Assembly (NCBI GenBank): GCA_029242745.1
Contig: JAQWTI010000007.1
Location: forward strand, 1-64,000
Source of the DNA: Acidimicrobiales bacterium
Lineage (GTDB): Bacteria; Actinomycetota; Acidimicrobiia; Acidimicrobiales; MedAcidi-G1
Reading direction: 5' to 3'
Length of the DNA: 64,000 nucleotides
A program made the translations under genes and the position numbers. Positions 1-11,551 of the stretch are shown one piece after another (the stretch's first letter is position 1; every line of letters begins with the position of its first letter). A model generated the notes under the pieces. The model saw nothing but the letters and a program-made list of their open reading frames with translations, was not told where the DNA came from and searched no databases.

Positions 1-409
1 CGTTCACACCTACAACGAACGTGGCATCACAGTCTCCCGAGGGCGCAGAAATAATAACCTTCTTTGCACCACCGGCTAGATGCAGTGCGGCATTGGCTCG
101 TGTCGTGAAGAAGCCGGTGGACTCTACGACTACATCAACGCCCAAGTCGCCCCATGGAAGATCACCGGGGTTCCGCTCTGAAAGAACGCGGATCTTTAGG
201 CCGTCGACGATGATGTTATTTTTGGTTGTTCTAATTTTTGCGCCAAGCCGGCCGTGCACTGAATCATTGCCAAGAAGAAAGGCCATTGTGTCGATTGAAC
301 CGAGGTCATTTACGGCAACGAACTCAAGATCGGCCCCTTGGGCCTTTGCTGCCCGAAAAAAATTACGGCCAATGCGGCCGAAGCCATTGATACCCACGCG
401 GACGGTCAT
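1..409 (-). CDS. gap: Glyceraldehyde-3-phosphate dehydrogenase, N-terminal part
   Basis: Cytosolic glycolytic enzyme that oxidises glyceraldehyde-3-phosphate to 1,3-bisphosphoglycerate with NAD(P). The visible 136 residues begin MTVRVGINGFGRIGRN, the dinucleotide-binding start of type I GAPDH, and continue through VNDL, a strand ending VVESTGFF and the segment AKKVIISAPS. The gene is cut by the window edge, so the catalytic Cys is not visible. The ATG at 409 is preceded by AGGAGG about 10 bases upstream, which fixes the start. yvcK lies 136 bases upstream on the same strand. In many Actinobacteria whiA sits between the two; here it does not. Confidence 0.95.
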   Translation of the reverse strand, partial: MTVRVGINGFGRIGRNFFRAAKAQGADLEFVAVNDLGSIDTMAFLLGNDSVHGRLGAKIRTTKNNIIVDGLKIRVLSERNPGDLPWGDLGVDVVVESTGFFTTRANAALHLAGGAKKVIISAPSGDCDATFVVGVN

Positions 410-545
410 CGGAAATACTGCCTCCTATGGTGTTACTCCACCAGTTCTGCGATTTTTTTTGAACCTCACCATACGGCGTGGTTCCGCACTCCTCATTACT
501 AGTCGATAAGAACGTAGTAATAGCGCGTCTGGGACGGGTAAACGG

Positions 546-1421
546 TCACACACTTGGCAGACATCCCGCCAATGCCGCACCCAACCGAACAGGATCATGG
601 ATTCGTCCACCCGGTCCCACCACCGACGCCTGCACCGTCTCGACCCCTTGTGGTGGAGACCAGTTGGACTGATTATCTAAAATGACAACGTCGGGCAGAA
701 TTCCATGCTCACTCAAGAGCCGAAGGTTGTCAGCCAGATCGGGAGGGCCCTCACGATCCTGAACCAAGTTGGCTACCAATACCAACGGTCCCGTCCTACG
801 AGTCAGAGCCTCACGGATATCGCTTGCTAAGGCCGCGGCCAGCACACTGGTGAAGAATGAACCTGGACCAAGAATAATCTGATTTGCAGTTTCCAGTGCT
901 CTTACCGACTCTGGAGGAGCCTGCGCATCAGCAGGCGTCAGACGTAACCCGACTATTCCAACTGAGCGGTGGACAGCCACCTGTCCCTCTACTTCCCACT
1001 CTCCCGTATCGGCTACCAAATCAACGGGGACCGTCGTGGCCGGCAGGACGCGTCCAACTGCACCGACCAGGCGCCCGACCTCATCGAGCGCTGACACAAG
1101 ATCATCGGAAGCGGCAATCAAGCCGGCAATTAACAGATTTCCAAGTGCGTGGCCAGACAACTCACCGCCGGAGAAGCGCCACCCCATCTCCGCTGTGAGG
1201 ATTGATGCGTCGCCGAGGGCTTCGAAGCACTGACGCAGATCTCCGGGTGCTGGTCCGCCTATGGCCGATCTAATGCGACCGCTGGAACCACCGTCATCGG
1301 CGACCGATACAACCGCCGTGATCTCATCGGCATAACATCGCGCTGCCCGCAGGCTTGTCGCTAGGCCATGGCCGCCACCCAATGCGCAGACCTTGATCGA
1401 ACTGTCGTCTGAGCCGATCAC
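546..1421 (-). CDS. yvcK: YvcK/CofD-like gluconeogenesis factor
   Basis: A 291-residue member of the YvcK (CofD-like) family, which binds UDP-sugars and affects cell-wall homeostasis and growth on gluconeogenic carbon; the biochemical role is known only in part. The glycine-rich ALGGGHGLATSLRAAR near residue 15, the VVSVADDGGSSGR segment, PGDLRQC and the late LGPGSFFTSVL motif are family hallmarks. Translation starts at a GTG whose last two bases and the next base form the TGA stop of rapZ (GTGA overlap), so the two genes are translationally coupled. Length is slightly shorter than the usual 310-330. whiA, which normally follows, is missing. Confidence 0.93.
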   Translation of the reverse strand: MIGSDDSSIKVCALGGGHGLATSLRAARCYADEITAVVSVADDGGSSGRIRSAIGGPAPGDLRQCFEALGDASILTAEMGWRFSGGELSGHALGNLLIAGLIAASDDLVSALDEVGRLVGAVGRVLPATTVPVDLVADTGEWEVEGQVAVHRSVGIVGLRLTPADAQAPPESVRALETANQIILGPGSFFTSVLAAALASDIREALTRRTGPLVLVANLVQDREGPPDLADNLRLLSEHGILPDVVILDNQSNWSPPQGVETVQASVVGPGGRIHDPVRLGAALAGCLPSV

Positions 1422-2263
1422 CGCCCAACATCGCGGTGAGTGACGACCGGGTCGAAACCCCGCCCCCGCAACATCTCAGCCACCGTCTCCGCCACCGCCA
1501 CAGACCGATGTCGCCCACCAGTGCAACCAAGCGCTATCGACAAATATGACTTCCCCTCAGCAACGTAGGCCGGCATCAGCATGCCTAGTAGGTCCCCAAC
1601 CTGATCGAGGAACTCTTGGGTCACTTCATGACCTAGCACGTGTTCTTGGACTGGGCCATCCATTCCCGTTAGTGGTCGCAATTCCGGAATCCAGTGTGGA
1701 TTGGAGAGAAAGCGACAATCCAGAACCAAGTCAGCGTCTCGGGGTAACCCATGCTTGTATCCGAAAGAGGTAATCGTGGTTCGCATGGGCCGGTCATCAG
1801 ACTCGCCGTATAGCCGCTCCACACGATCTCGCAACTCGTGGACATTCAGGTCCGATGTGTCTACAACTAGATCGGCGGCAACCCGCACTGGTTCCATGAG
1901 CATCCGTTCCGCTTCGATGGCCTCTTCAAGACCAGCCAGGGGTGATGGATGGGGGCGCCTGCTGGACTCATACCGTCGCAGCAGAGTCTCGGTCGAACAG
2001 TCCAAGAACACCACGCGCAGTCGTTCTCCACACTCTCGGAGCTCGGACACAGCCTTTAGAGTTTCGCCGCCGACCAAGTCAGCCCGAAGAGCAAACGCCA
2101 CGCGATCCCATGGGGCTGCGGGCCCAACCGCCAGATCGGCCACCTTGGTAGCAATATCGGGAGGCAAGCGGTCAATTACAAACCAACCCAGGTCCTCGAG
2201 GTCCTTTGCAACCTCACTACGTCCAGCTCCCGAAAGACCTGTGATGACCAGAAGGTCGCTCAT
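1418..2263 (-). CDS. rapZ: RapZ-family P-loop nucleotide-binding protein
   Basis: RapZ/YvcJ family protein. E. coli RapZ is an RNase adaptor that targets the GlmZ sRNA; in Gram-positives the target is less clear, so the family assignment is firm but the function here is inferred. The Walker A GLSGAGRS lies at residues 8-15, followed by GWFVIDRLPP. The C-terminal half carries the conserved TSFGYKHGLP, DCRFLSNP, and IALGCTGGRHRSVAVAE with its Cys and His. A GTG 27 bases upstream (2290) is possible, but the ATG at 2263 puts the P-loop at the position usual for the family. Its stop overlaps the yvcK start. Confidence 0.93.
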   Translation of the reverse strand: MSDLLVITGLSGAGRSEVAKDLEDLGWFVIDRLPPDIATKVADLAVGPAAPWDRVAFALRADLVGGETLKAVSELRECGERLRVVFLDCSTETLLRRYESSRRPHPSPLAGLEEAIEAERMLMEPVRVAADLVVDTSDLNVHELRDRVERLYGESDDRPMRTTITSFGYKHGLPRDADLVLDCRFLSNPHWIPELRPLTGMDGPVQEHVLGHEVTQEFLDQVGDLLGMLMPAYVAEGKSYLSIALGCTGGRHRSVAVAETVAEMLRGRGFDPVVTHRDVGR

Positions 2264-2317
2264 AGCGAGAATGTTAGACGGGACATCCACTCCCGCATCA
2301 GTCAGCGGCCTTAAGAC

Positions 2318-3064
2318 TTAGTGGTACGCCCGTTCGGCAACGATGACTAGCAGACGCGGAATAGTCGCAGCCTCTCGATACTCCCAAGCCCGTTTCAGGA
2401 AACCTTCGGGTGGCGGTGGCTCGTGCATACGCCGGAGCACGAGGCCATGGTCGGCCATAGCGTTCACGTACCGGCTTACCGGCCGATGGACAAACGGTAG
2501 AAAGACTCCCTTTGCGACCTCCTCGGACTCAATGGACTCGACAAGATAAGGCCCGATCCGCCAGTACTGCTCAGGTGGCTCCATGGTCTGGTCATCAATC
2601 CAGCCGCTCCCCGGCGTCTGGATAAGTGGATGATTCAAAAATAATACAAAGCGTCCACCCTCAACCAGAACACGAGCCACGTCAGCGACTGCTTCGTCGA
2701 CAGCCTCAATATGTTCAAAAACTAGACAGGCAACCACGGCATCAAACGACTCGCTCATGAACGGTAAGTTGTCAGCCCTCGAACGAAGGTAAACCGGGCC
2801 TCCGCTGCGCCTCGCCGCCTCGTCAACTTGCGCCTTACTCGGATCTACTCCCACGATCATCGACGAGCCAGCTGCGGCCGCCAGTCGGCTGACCTGACCT
2901 TCACCCGAACCCACGTCCAACACCCTCTCGTATCCGGCTAGCAATGCACCAGCCAGTGGCAGAATCTGTTCTACATACTCCGCGTCAGCCCCATCTGTGA
3001 AACCCTTCTGCCACCACGCAGCATGTTGCTCCCAGGGGTCCAAGTACTCGTAAATTTCGTTCAC
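2318..3064 (-). CDS. Class I SAM-dependent methyltransferase
   Basis: A 248-residue methyltransferase of the Methyltransf_11 type. Motif I is VLDVGSGEG (about residues 48-56), the acidic end of strand 2 is VGVDPSK, and the post-motif region reads SESFDAVVACLVFEHI, followed by ARVLVEGGRFVLFLNHP. The substrate cannot be read from the sequence. The chosen GTG start at 3064 gives a normal N-terminus; the frame stays open upstream to 3211 but that would run into the divergent transporter. It lies between rapZ and the transporter, a position where most relatives go directly from rapZ to uvrC. Confidence 0.85.
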   Translation of the reverse strand: MNEIYEYLDPWEQHAAWWQKGFTDGADAEYVEQILPLAGALLAGYERVLDVGSGEGQVSRLAAAAGSSMIVGVDPSKAQVDEAARRSGGPVYLRSRADNLPFMSESFDAVVACLVFEHIEAVDEAVADVARVLVEGGRFVLFLNHPLIQTPGSGWIDDQTMEPPEQYWRIGPYLVESIESEEVAKGVFLPFVHRPVSRYVNAMADHGLVLRRMHEPPPPEGFLKRAWEYREAATIPRLLVIVAERAYH

Positions 3065-3102
3065 GCCACCGAGCCTCGCGCGACTCGCCGTACCCTCCCG
3101 CC

Positions 3103-3945
3103 ATGGCCGCCGTGCTCGCCCTCCTGTCGTCAGCTCTTTTCGGCGCGGGTGACTTCCTCGGCGGTTCGGCCGCAAAGAAAACTCATGTGTTGGTAGTTGT
3201 CGCAGTGTCACATGTGGTTGGCCTGATGCTGATTCTTTCCATTGCGCCCTGGATGGCCGACTCTGTGACGATTCGGGACCTCGGAATTGGACTTGGTGCA
3301 GGCGTTTTCGGCGTCATAGGCATCAGTTGTCTGTACCACTGTCTGAGTCGGGGGCCCATGGCCGTAGTCGCTCCAGTGGCCGCAGTCAGCAATGCTGCAA
3401 TCCCCGTCTTGTGGGGTATCTGTTTCGGGGAGCGTCTCAGTCCTCTTCAGGTCGTGGGCGTTCTGTTTGGCTTGGTCGCGATAGCACTGATCTCACGTGG
3501 TGCTCGTAATGAAGTCGGAGCACGGCTCGCCACCTGGGGCCTCTTGGGCGAGGCTCTATTGTCCGGCGCCGGCTTCGCCGGTTTCTTCATTCTCATGGAT
3601 ATGACTACCGAAGCGACTGCTCCCTGGCCGCTAGTTAGCTCTCGAATCATCTCTGCTGGATTGGCCATATTGTTGCTAGCCCAACAGGGTCGTGCACCAA
3701 TTCCTCGACGCAACGAAGGCCTGTTGCTCATTGTGGGGTGTGGGGTGCTGGACATGACCGCCAACTTGTCGCTTCTCATGGCTGTCCATCATGGAATGCT
3801 TAGCCTGGTAGCCGTACTGGGCACGCTCTATCCAGCCTCAACTGTTCTCCTTGCCCGATATTTTCTCCAAGAAAAAATGGCGCCAAGCCAGATCGGTGGA
3901 CTCTTTGTGGCTCTCGCCGCAATTGCGGCCATCGTCAGCGGTTAG
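3103..3945 (+). CDS. EamA/DMT-family membrane transporter
   Basis: A 280-residue integral membrane protein with about ten hydrophobic helices in two similar halves, as in EamA-domain (drug/metabolite transporter superfamily) permeases. The first half contains AVVAPVAAVSNAAIPVLWG followed by GERLSPLQVVGVLFGLVAIALIS, and the second half ends GTLYPASTVLLARYFLQEKM, both typical of the repeat. The cargo is unknown. It is the only plus-strand gene in the first 17 kb, starts 38 bases from the divergent methyltransferase, and ends 5 bases from the convergent uvrC stop. Confidence 0.88.
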   Translation: MAAVLALLSSALFGAGDFLGGSAAKKTHVLVVVAVSHVVGLMLILSIAPWMADSVTIRDLGIGLGAGVFGVIGISCLYHCLSRGPMAVVAPVAAVSNAAIPVLWGICFGERLSPLQVVGVLFGLVAIALISRGARNEVGARLATWGLLGEALLSGAGFAGFFILMDMTTEATAPWPLVSSRIISAGLAILLLAQQGRAPIPRRNEGLLLIVGCGVLDMTANLSLLMAVHHGMLSLVAVLGTLYPASTVLLARYFLQEKMAPSQIGGLFVALAAIAAIVSG

Positions 3946-3950
3946 GACCT

Positions 3951-5813
3951 TCAGTCCGCACGATGAGCCTTGGTGAACACTGCTGTGGCCACCTCATCTG
4001 GCAGCCACGTGAGCGCAGTCATTTCATCTAACGACGCACGCTGCACTGCCCGCACGCCACCAAACTCTGATACCAGACGTTTCCGGCGTACTGGTCCCAA
4101 ACCCGTTATGCCGTCTAGCACTGATCCAGTCATCCGCTTAGACCTCAATTGCCGGTGGTATGCAACTGCGAATCGATGGGACTCATCACGAACTCGCTGG
4201 AGTAGGTACAGGGCCTCAGATCCACGCGGAAGACGGACAGGATCAGCGGAACCAGGCCTAAATACCTCCTCAAACTGTTTTGCCAGTGATGCCACCGGAA
4301 TTCGTTCAGCCAAACCCAGCTCAGCCACCACTTTTTCAGCCACTCCAAGTTGACCCTTTCCTCCGTCGACTAGGAGGAGTTGCGGAGGATAAGCGAATCG
4401 GCCGGGTCGCTCGTCGACAGGCAGCGCCTCTTCTTCCAAGAGGGCGGTTAGTCGTCGAGTCAGGACTTCCGCCATGGCGGCGTAGTCATCGTTTCCGGCC
4501 ACTTGGCGTATTCGAAAGCGTCGGTAATCCGATGTACGAGGTAACCCATCTTCCAGAACCACCATGGACCCGACATAATCAGTTCCCTGCAGGTGGCTCA
4601 TGTCATAGCACTCGATACGTAACGGGGCCTCTGGAAGGGCCAACGCGTCTTGAAGCGCATTAAGTGCACGAGCGCGACTGTTGTGGTCTGAGGCTCGCTT
4701 GAGGCGATGGCGAACGAACTCCTCATCGGCGTTACGGGTAACCGTCTCCAACAGGGCTCGCTTGTCACCACGCTTTGGCGTTCGGATAGTGACCGGCGCT
4801 TCGCGCTCGCGTGATAACCACTCTTCCAACAACGACCAGTCCTCTGGATCATCAGGCACTAGCACTTCACGAGGCACTCCGCGCGGCGGGTCAGCCCGAT
4901 AGTGCGCTGATAACACCTCCGCCACCAGACGGCCCCTATCAAGGTCCTCTCCACGCTCCACTACAAAACCTTTTCGGCCTACGACTCGACCCTTTCGGAC
5001 GTAAAAGACTTGGGCCGCAATCTCCAACTCATCACCGGCTAAGCCGAAGACATCGATGTCCTCTCGGGGAGAAAGCACCATCTGCTGTTTCTCCACTGCC
5101 CGCAACACACTGGCTAGTCGGTCGCGGTAGCGTGCCGCCACTTCAAACTCGAGTGCAGCTGACGCTTGTTCCATATCGGCCCGAAGCCGGCTCACAACTT
5201 CATCAGTGTCGCCCTCGAGAAACCGAATCAGGTCACCCACAATGAGGTCATAGTCTTCTCGTGACACCTCGCCCACGCACGGCCCACTGCATTTCTCAAT
5301 GTGGAACAACAAGCACGGCCGGCCCTGGCGCTCATGCTGGCGAAACTTGGTATCAGAGCAAGTTCTGGCCGGAAATGTCCGTAGAAGCAGATCGAGGGTT
5401 TCTCGGATGGCACCAGCATGTCCGTATGGTCCGAAATAACGTACTCCTGACCGGCGTTTTGCTCGGGTGACCATTGGTCGAGGCCACTCTTCGCCAGTAG
5501 TCACAGCAAGGAATGGGTACGACTTGTCGTCCTTCAGGTCAACATTGAAACGAGGGCGATGTTCTTGGATAAGGGTGAATTCCAGCATGAGCGCCTCGAG
5601 CTCATTTGCCACCTGAATCCACTCCACGTGGACAGCTTCGTCGAGCATCTGGGCGGTGCGGCCGGCCATACGATCACGACGACCGAAGTAGCTGTTGAGC
5701 CGACTACGGAGGCTCTTTGCCTTTCCGACATACAGGACCCGTCCCTGAGCGTCACGGAACTGGTAGGAACCGGGGGTATCGGGAATGGTGCCCGGTGAAG
5801 GTCGCTCAACCAT
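3951..5813 (-). CDS. uvrC: UvrABC excinuclease subunit C
   Basis: Makes both incisions in nucleotide excision repair. The 620 residues carry the GIY-YIG domain (GSYQFRD... LYVGKAKSLRSRL, residues 15-39) for the 3' cut, the conserved Cys region CLLFHIEKCSGPC near residue 165, the UVR helix that binds UvrB around residues 200-235, the RNase H-like domain for the 5' cut (IECYDMSHLQGTDYVGSMVV and LLLVDGGKGQL), and a C-terminal helix-hairpin-helix region (GITGLGPVRRKRL). Full length. It lies 50 bases downstream of uvrA in the same orientation, consistent with co-transcription. Confidence 0.97.
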   Translation of the reverse strand: MVERPSPGTIPDTPGSYQFRDAQGRVLYVGKAKSLRSRLNSYFGRRDRMAGRTAQMLDEAVHVEWIQVANELEALMLEFTLIQEHRPRFNVDLKDDKSYPFLAVTTGEEWPRPMVTRAKRRSGVRYFGPYGHAGAIRETLDLLLRTFPARTCSDTKFRQHERQGRPCLLFHIEKCSGPCVGEVSREDYDLIVGDLIRFLEGDTDEVVSRLRADMEQASAALEFEVAARYRDRLASVLRAVEKQQMVLSPREDIDVFGLAGDELEIAAQVFYVRKGRVVGRKGFVVERGEDLDRGRLVAEVLSAHYRADPPRGVPREVLVPDDPEDWSLLEEWLSREREAPVTIRTPKRGDKRALLETVTRNADEEFVRHRLKRASDHNSRARALNALQDALALPEAPLRIECYDMSHLQGTDYVGSMVVLEDGLPRTSDYRRFRIRQVAGNDDYAAMAEVLTRRLTALLEEEALPVDERPGRFAYPPQLLLVDGGKGQLGVAEKVVAELGLAERIPVASLAKQFEEVFRPGSADPVRLPRGSEALYLLQRVRDESHRFAVAYHRQLRSKRMTGSVLDGITGLGPVRRKRLVSEFGGVRAVQRASLDEMTALTWLPDEVATAVFTKAHRAD

Positions 5814-5863
5814 CTTTTGAGAATAGGCGTCTCAGACGAGATCTACCGGGTCGCATGCAGCGG

Positions 5864-8731
5864 CTAGTTCAGCATGCTCGACAGAAACCGGCCTGTATGG
5901 CTGGTGGTTACCTCCGCCACTTGCTCCGGGGTCCCCTCAGCCACCAGGCAGCCACCGCCACTGCCACCTTCCGGACCGAGGTCAACAAGCCAGTCAGCCG
6001 TCTTCACGACATCAAGGTTGTGCTCGATAACTATCACCGAATTGCCTTGATCCACCAAGCGGTTGAGAACATTGAGCAACTTACGTACATCTTCGAAATG
6101 CAGCCCGGTGGTCGGCTCATCAAGAATGTAGACGGTGTGACCCTTAGGGCGTTTGGCAAGTTCACTGGCGAGTTTCACACGCTGGGCCTCACCCCCAGAA
6201 AGCGTGGGCGCTGACTGGCCGAGCCGCACGTATCCCAGTCCCACGTCAACAAGCGTCTGCATGTGTCGCGTAATTGATGGTTGGTTCTCAAAAAACGTTA
6301 AAGCCTCCGAGCAAGGCATATTCAGCACATCAGCGATATTTTTACCCTTAAACCGGATATCGAGAGTGTCTCTGTTGTACCGCGCTCCCTTGCAAACTTC
6401 GCACGGCACGTAGACATCGGGAAGGAAGTGCATCTCGATGCGAATGGTTCCGTCACCTGCACACGCCTCGCAACGGCCTCCTTTCACGTTGAAGCTAAAC
6501 CGACCAGGTTGGTAGCCACGAATCCTCGATTCTTCGGTCTTGGCAAACAACTTCCGAATGTGGTCAAAGACTCCGGTGTAGGTCGCCGCATTTGACCGGG
6601 GAGTCCGACCAATTGGTGTCTGATCGATATTTATCACCTTGTCAACAGCCTCGACACCATCAAGCGTCCTGTGCAGGCCTGGAGGCGTTTTGGAGCGGTA
6701 CACCTTCTGCATGAGCGCCTTATGGAGTATCTCGTTGACCAGAGTTGACTTGCCCGAGCCTGACACTCCAGTAACAGCAACAAAACATCCCGTCGGAAAT
6801 GCCACGTCAAGATCTTGAAGGTTGTGTTCTCTCGCCCCCCGGATGACCAAGAAGCCCCCATTACCAGGGCGGCGTTTGTCCGGAACAACAATCTTTTTCT
6901 TTCCTGAAAGATATTGGCCCGTTAAGGAAGCCTTTTTGGCCAGCAGGCCCTTTACCGAACCGGAATGGACTACTTCTCCACCGTGTTCACCAGCGCCTGG
7001 CCCAATATCGACTACATGATCCGATGCTCGGATTGTCTCCTCGTCATGCTCAACCACCAAGACGGTGTTGCCGAGGTTTCGGAGGCGTACAAGTGTTTCG
7101 ATCAGACGCTGGTTGTCCCGCTGATGTAGGCCTATTGACGGCTCGTCTAGCACGTACAGGACTCCTACTAGGCCACTACCGATCTGAGAGGCAAGGCGGA
7201 TCCTCTGCGCCTCACCACCAGCCAGTGTGGCCGCCGAGCGGGAGAGTGAAAGGTAGTCGAGGCCCACGTCGAGCAAGAAACTAAGGCGACCGTTGATTTC
7301 CTTAAGGACCTGCTCGGCGATCATCGCCTCGCGGTCGGTCAGTTCCAAGCCATTCAGCACCCGTGCTGCATCGGCGATGGACAAAGCGCAGATTTCAGAA
7401 ACTGAATGACCGTCGATGGTAACGGCCAACGAGAGCGGATTGAGGCGAGCTCCAACGCACTCTGGACAGGCCACTTGGCGCATATAGCCCTCGACGTGCT
7501 CTCGGGACGCATCACTCTCCGCATCCCGGTGGCGGCGGCGCAGATACGGCATCACTCCCTCAAATTTTGCTTGATAAACCCGGGTTCTGCCAAAACGGTT
7601 TGTGTAGCGGACCTGCACACGATTCTTCAAACCGCCATCGATAAACGTCGTACGCACTTTCTTTGGCAGGTCGCCCCAAGGAGTCTCGAGATCGACACCT
7701 AACTCCTCCGCCACCGCTTCGACAAGGCGCCCGAAATACCTGTTGTTGCCACCAGACCACGGGGCGATGGCTCCTTCGCCGAGTCCGAGGTCTGGGTTCG
7801 GTACAACCAATTCAGCGTCTACTTCAAAGACGGTCCCCAAACCGTCGCAGTGACTGCACGCCCCGTAGGGACTGTTGAAAGAGAAATTTCGTGGGGCAAG
7901 GTCCTCGAATGATCGACCATCGCTTGGTCGTGAAAGATGTTGACTGAAGACAACTGTCTCGGGTTCCATTGCGTTTCCTTCGTCACTTACCTCCCCGTCA
8001 CGCGGCACTACTTGGACCTCCGCTATTCCTTCGGCGAGAGCCAACGCCGTCTCCATGGAATCGGTAAGGCGCCGTTCGATGCCTTCTTTTAGCACCAGGC
8101 GGTCAACGACTATTTGGATGGTGTGCATCTCGTAACGCGCCAGGTCGAGGTCTCCGCGTTCCAACTCGGCGAGTTCGTGAAGCTCTCCATCGATAATGGC
8201 TCGACTAAATCCCTGCCCTGCGAGGTCGCTCAGCAGAGTGTCGTAGGTGCCCTTCCGTCCCCGGACCACTGGGGCCAGAACTTGAAAACGCGTACCAGGC
8301 TCCATCTGCAGGATGCGGTCTACGATTTGTTGGGGCGTCTGGCGGACCAAACGCTCGCCGGTCTCCGGATCGTGCGGCACACCGATCCGGGCGTATAGGA
8401 GTCTGAGGTAGTCGTAGACCTCGGTGATGGTTCCCACTGTCGATCTCGGGTTACGAGAAGCGCTCTTCTGGTCAATGGAGATCGCCGGTGACAAGCCCTC
8501 TATGAAGTCCACGTCGGGCTTGTCGATCTGGCCCAAGAACTGTCGGGCGTAGGACGACAGTGACTCCACGTAGCGACGTTGGCCCTCAGCGTAAATGGTG
8601 TCAAAGGCCAGTGACGACTTGCCTGAGCCGGAGATCCCAGTGAAGCAAATCAACCTGTCTCGCGGAAGATCTAAATCGACATCGCGGAGGTTGTGCTCGC
8701 GCGCGCCTTTGACAATTAACCGATCGGACAC
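5864..8731 (-). CDS. uvrA: UvrABC excinuclease subunit A
   Basis: Damage-scanning ATPase of nucleotide excision repair. At 955 residues it has the two ABC ATPase modules expected: Walker [13 protein letters not shown] near residue 35 and [11 protein letters not shown] in the second half, with signatures [12 protein letters not shown] and [12 protein letters not shown]. Zinc-module cysteine pairs are present (CSHC and CPEC in the first half; CEAC and CEVC in the second). It begins at a GTG ([15 protein letters not shown]), 21 bases after the uvrB stop. Order uvrB-uvrA-uvrC in one direction suggests an operon. Nothing looks degenerate. Confidence 0.97.
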   Translation of the reverse strand: MSDRLIVKGAREHNLRDVDLDLPRDRLICFTGISGSGKSSLAFDTIYAEGQRRYVESLSSYARQFLGQIDKPDVDFIEGLSPAISIDQKSASRNPRSTVGTITEVYDYLRLLYARIGVPHDPETGERLVRQTPQQIVDRILQMEPGTRFQVLAPVVRGRKGTYDTLLSDLAGQGFSRAIIDGELHELAELERGDLDLARYEMHTIQIVVDRLVLKEGIERRLTDSMETALALAEGIAEVQVVPRDGEVSDEGNAMEPETVVFSQHLSRPSDGRSFEDLAPRNFSFNSPYGACSHCDGLGTVFEVDAELVVPNPDLGLGEGAIAPWSGGNNRYFGRLVEAVAEELGVDLETPWGDLPKKVRTTFIDGGLKNRVQVRYTNRFGRTRVYQAKFEGVMPYLRRRHRDAESDASREHVEGYMRQVACPECVGARLNPLSLAVTIDGHSVSEICALSIADAARVLNGLELTDREAMIAEQVLKEINGRLSFLLDVGLDYLSLSRSAATLAGGEAQRIRLASQIGSGLVGVLYVLDEPSIGLHQRDNQRLIETLVRLRNLGNTVLVVEHDEETIRASDHVVDIGPGAGEHGGEVVHSGSVKGLLAKKASLTGQYLSGKKKIVVPDKRRPGNGGFLVIRGAREHNLQDLDVAFPTGCFVAVTGVSGSGKSTLVNEILHKALMQKVYRSKTPPGLHRTLDGVEAVDKVINIDQTPIGRTPRSNAATYTGVFDHIRKLFAKTEESRIRGYQPGRFSFNVKGGRCEACAGDGTIRIEMHFLPDVYVPCEVCKGARYNRDTLDIRFKGKNIADVLNMPCSEALTFFENQPSITRHMQTLVDVGLGYVRLGQSAPTLSGGEAQRVKLASELAKRPKGHTVYILDEPTTGLHFEDVRKLLNVLNRLVDQGNSVIVIEHNLDVVKTADWLVDLGPEGGSGGGCLVAEGTPEQVAEVTTSHTGRFLSSMLN

Positions 8732-8752
8732 CTGAGCGAGCCTATGGGCCAG

Positions 8753-10816
<2,064 letters not shown>

Positions 10817-10849
10817 AGGACGAGCGTAGTCAGCGTCCACTGGTGACAA

Positions 10850-11494
10850 TCAATTCTCGGAATGGCTTCCTATTCGTTTAATCTCTTGGTCTAGCGGCGG
10901 CCGCTCGAGCGCATCGATCCAAGCCTTTGCTGAGTCAACCCCGATCACGAGTTCGCCTAGAGTGCCGCTGTTATCAATTACCACATCGGCTTGGGCCAAG
11001 CGTTCCTGTCTGGACGCCTGTTGCGCAATGCGCGCACGAGCATCACCTGCGGTGAAACTGCGAAATTTGACTAGACGTTGAACGGCAACCTCAGGATCCA
11101 CGTCAACCACAATGATTCCACCGAGACCGACGTGTCCTGATTCCACCAGCAGAGGAATGTCGAGAATCACAGTGGCATCAGTGCCAGCAAAGGCTTGGCG
11201 CTGCTGAAACATCTCGTCGGCGACTGCTGGATGAACAATTGCGTTAAGCGCTGCCAATTCGACATCGTCACCAAACACACGATCAGCCAGTGCCCGTCGA
11301 TTCAATGTCTGGTCGGCCGCCAGTACCTCTGTACCCCAGCGTTGCACTATCGCGGCGTGTACGACCGTGCCAGGTTCTTGCACCTCTCGTACGACAACAT
11401 CGGCATCAATCAGTGATGCGCCCCTTTCTACGAGAAGCGCAGCAACGGTGGACTTTCCCGAACCAATGCCACCGGTCAGTCCGATTTCAAGCAC
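10850..11494 (-). CDS. coaE: Dephospho-CoA kinase
   Basis: Catalyses the last step of coenzyme A synthesis, phosphorylation of dephospho-CoA. The P-loop is GLTGGIGSGKSTVA at residues 5-18, followed by IDADVVVREV, then HPAVADEM and VILDIPLLVESG, all typical of CoaE. Length is 214 residues; mycobacterial homologues carry an extra C-terminal UPF0157 domain that is absent here. GTG start. It sits between rpsA and uvrB, as in several Actinobacteria, and its stop directly abuts the earliest possible uvrB start. Confidence 0.95.
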   Translation of the reverse strand: MLEIGLTGGIGSGKSTVAALLVERGASLIDADVVVREVQEPGTVVHAAIVQRWGTEVLAADQTLNRRALADRVFGDDVELAALNAIVHPAVADEMFQQRQAFAGTDATVILDIPLLVESGHVGLGGIIVVDVDPEVAVQRLVKFRSFTAGDARARIAQQASRQERLAQADVVIDNSGTLGELVIGVDSAKAWIDALERPPLDQEIKRIGSHSEN

Positions 11495-11551
11495 GGCAAT
11501 AGGCCAAGGTTGGTCGAAGCGCCTAGGTCGGTTGATTCCTGTAGTTCTGAA

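Noticed and set aside
5717-6214. Plus-strand 165-residue frame over uvrC and uvrA ends
   Set aside because: Lies antisense to two well-supported genes and has no family signature.
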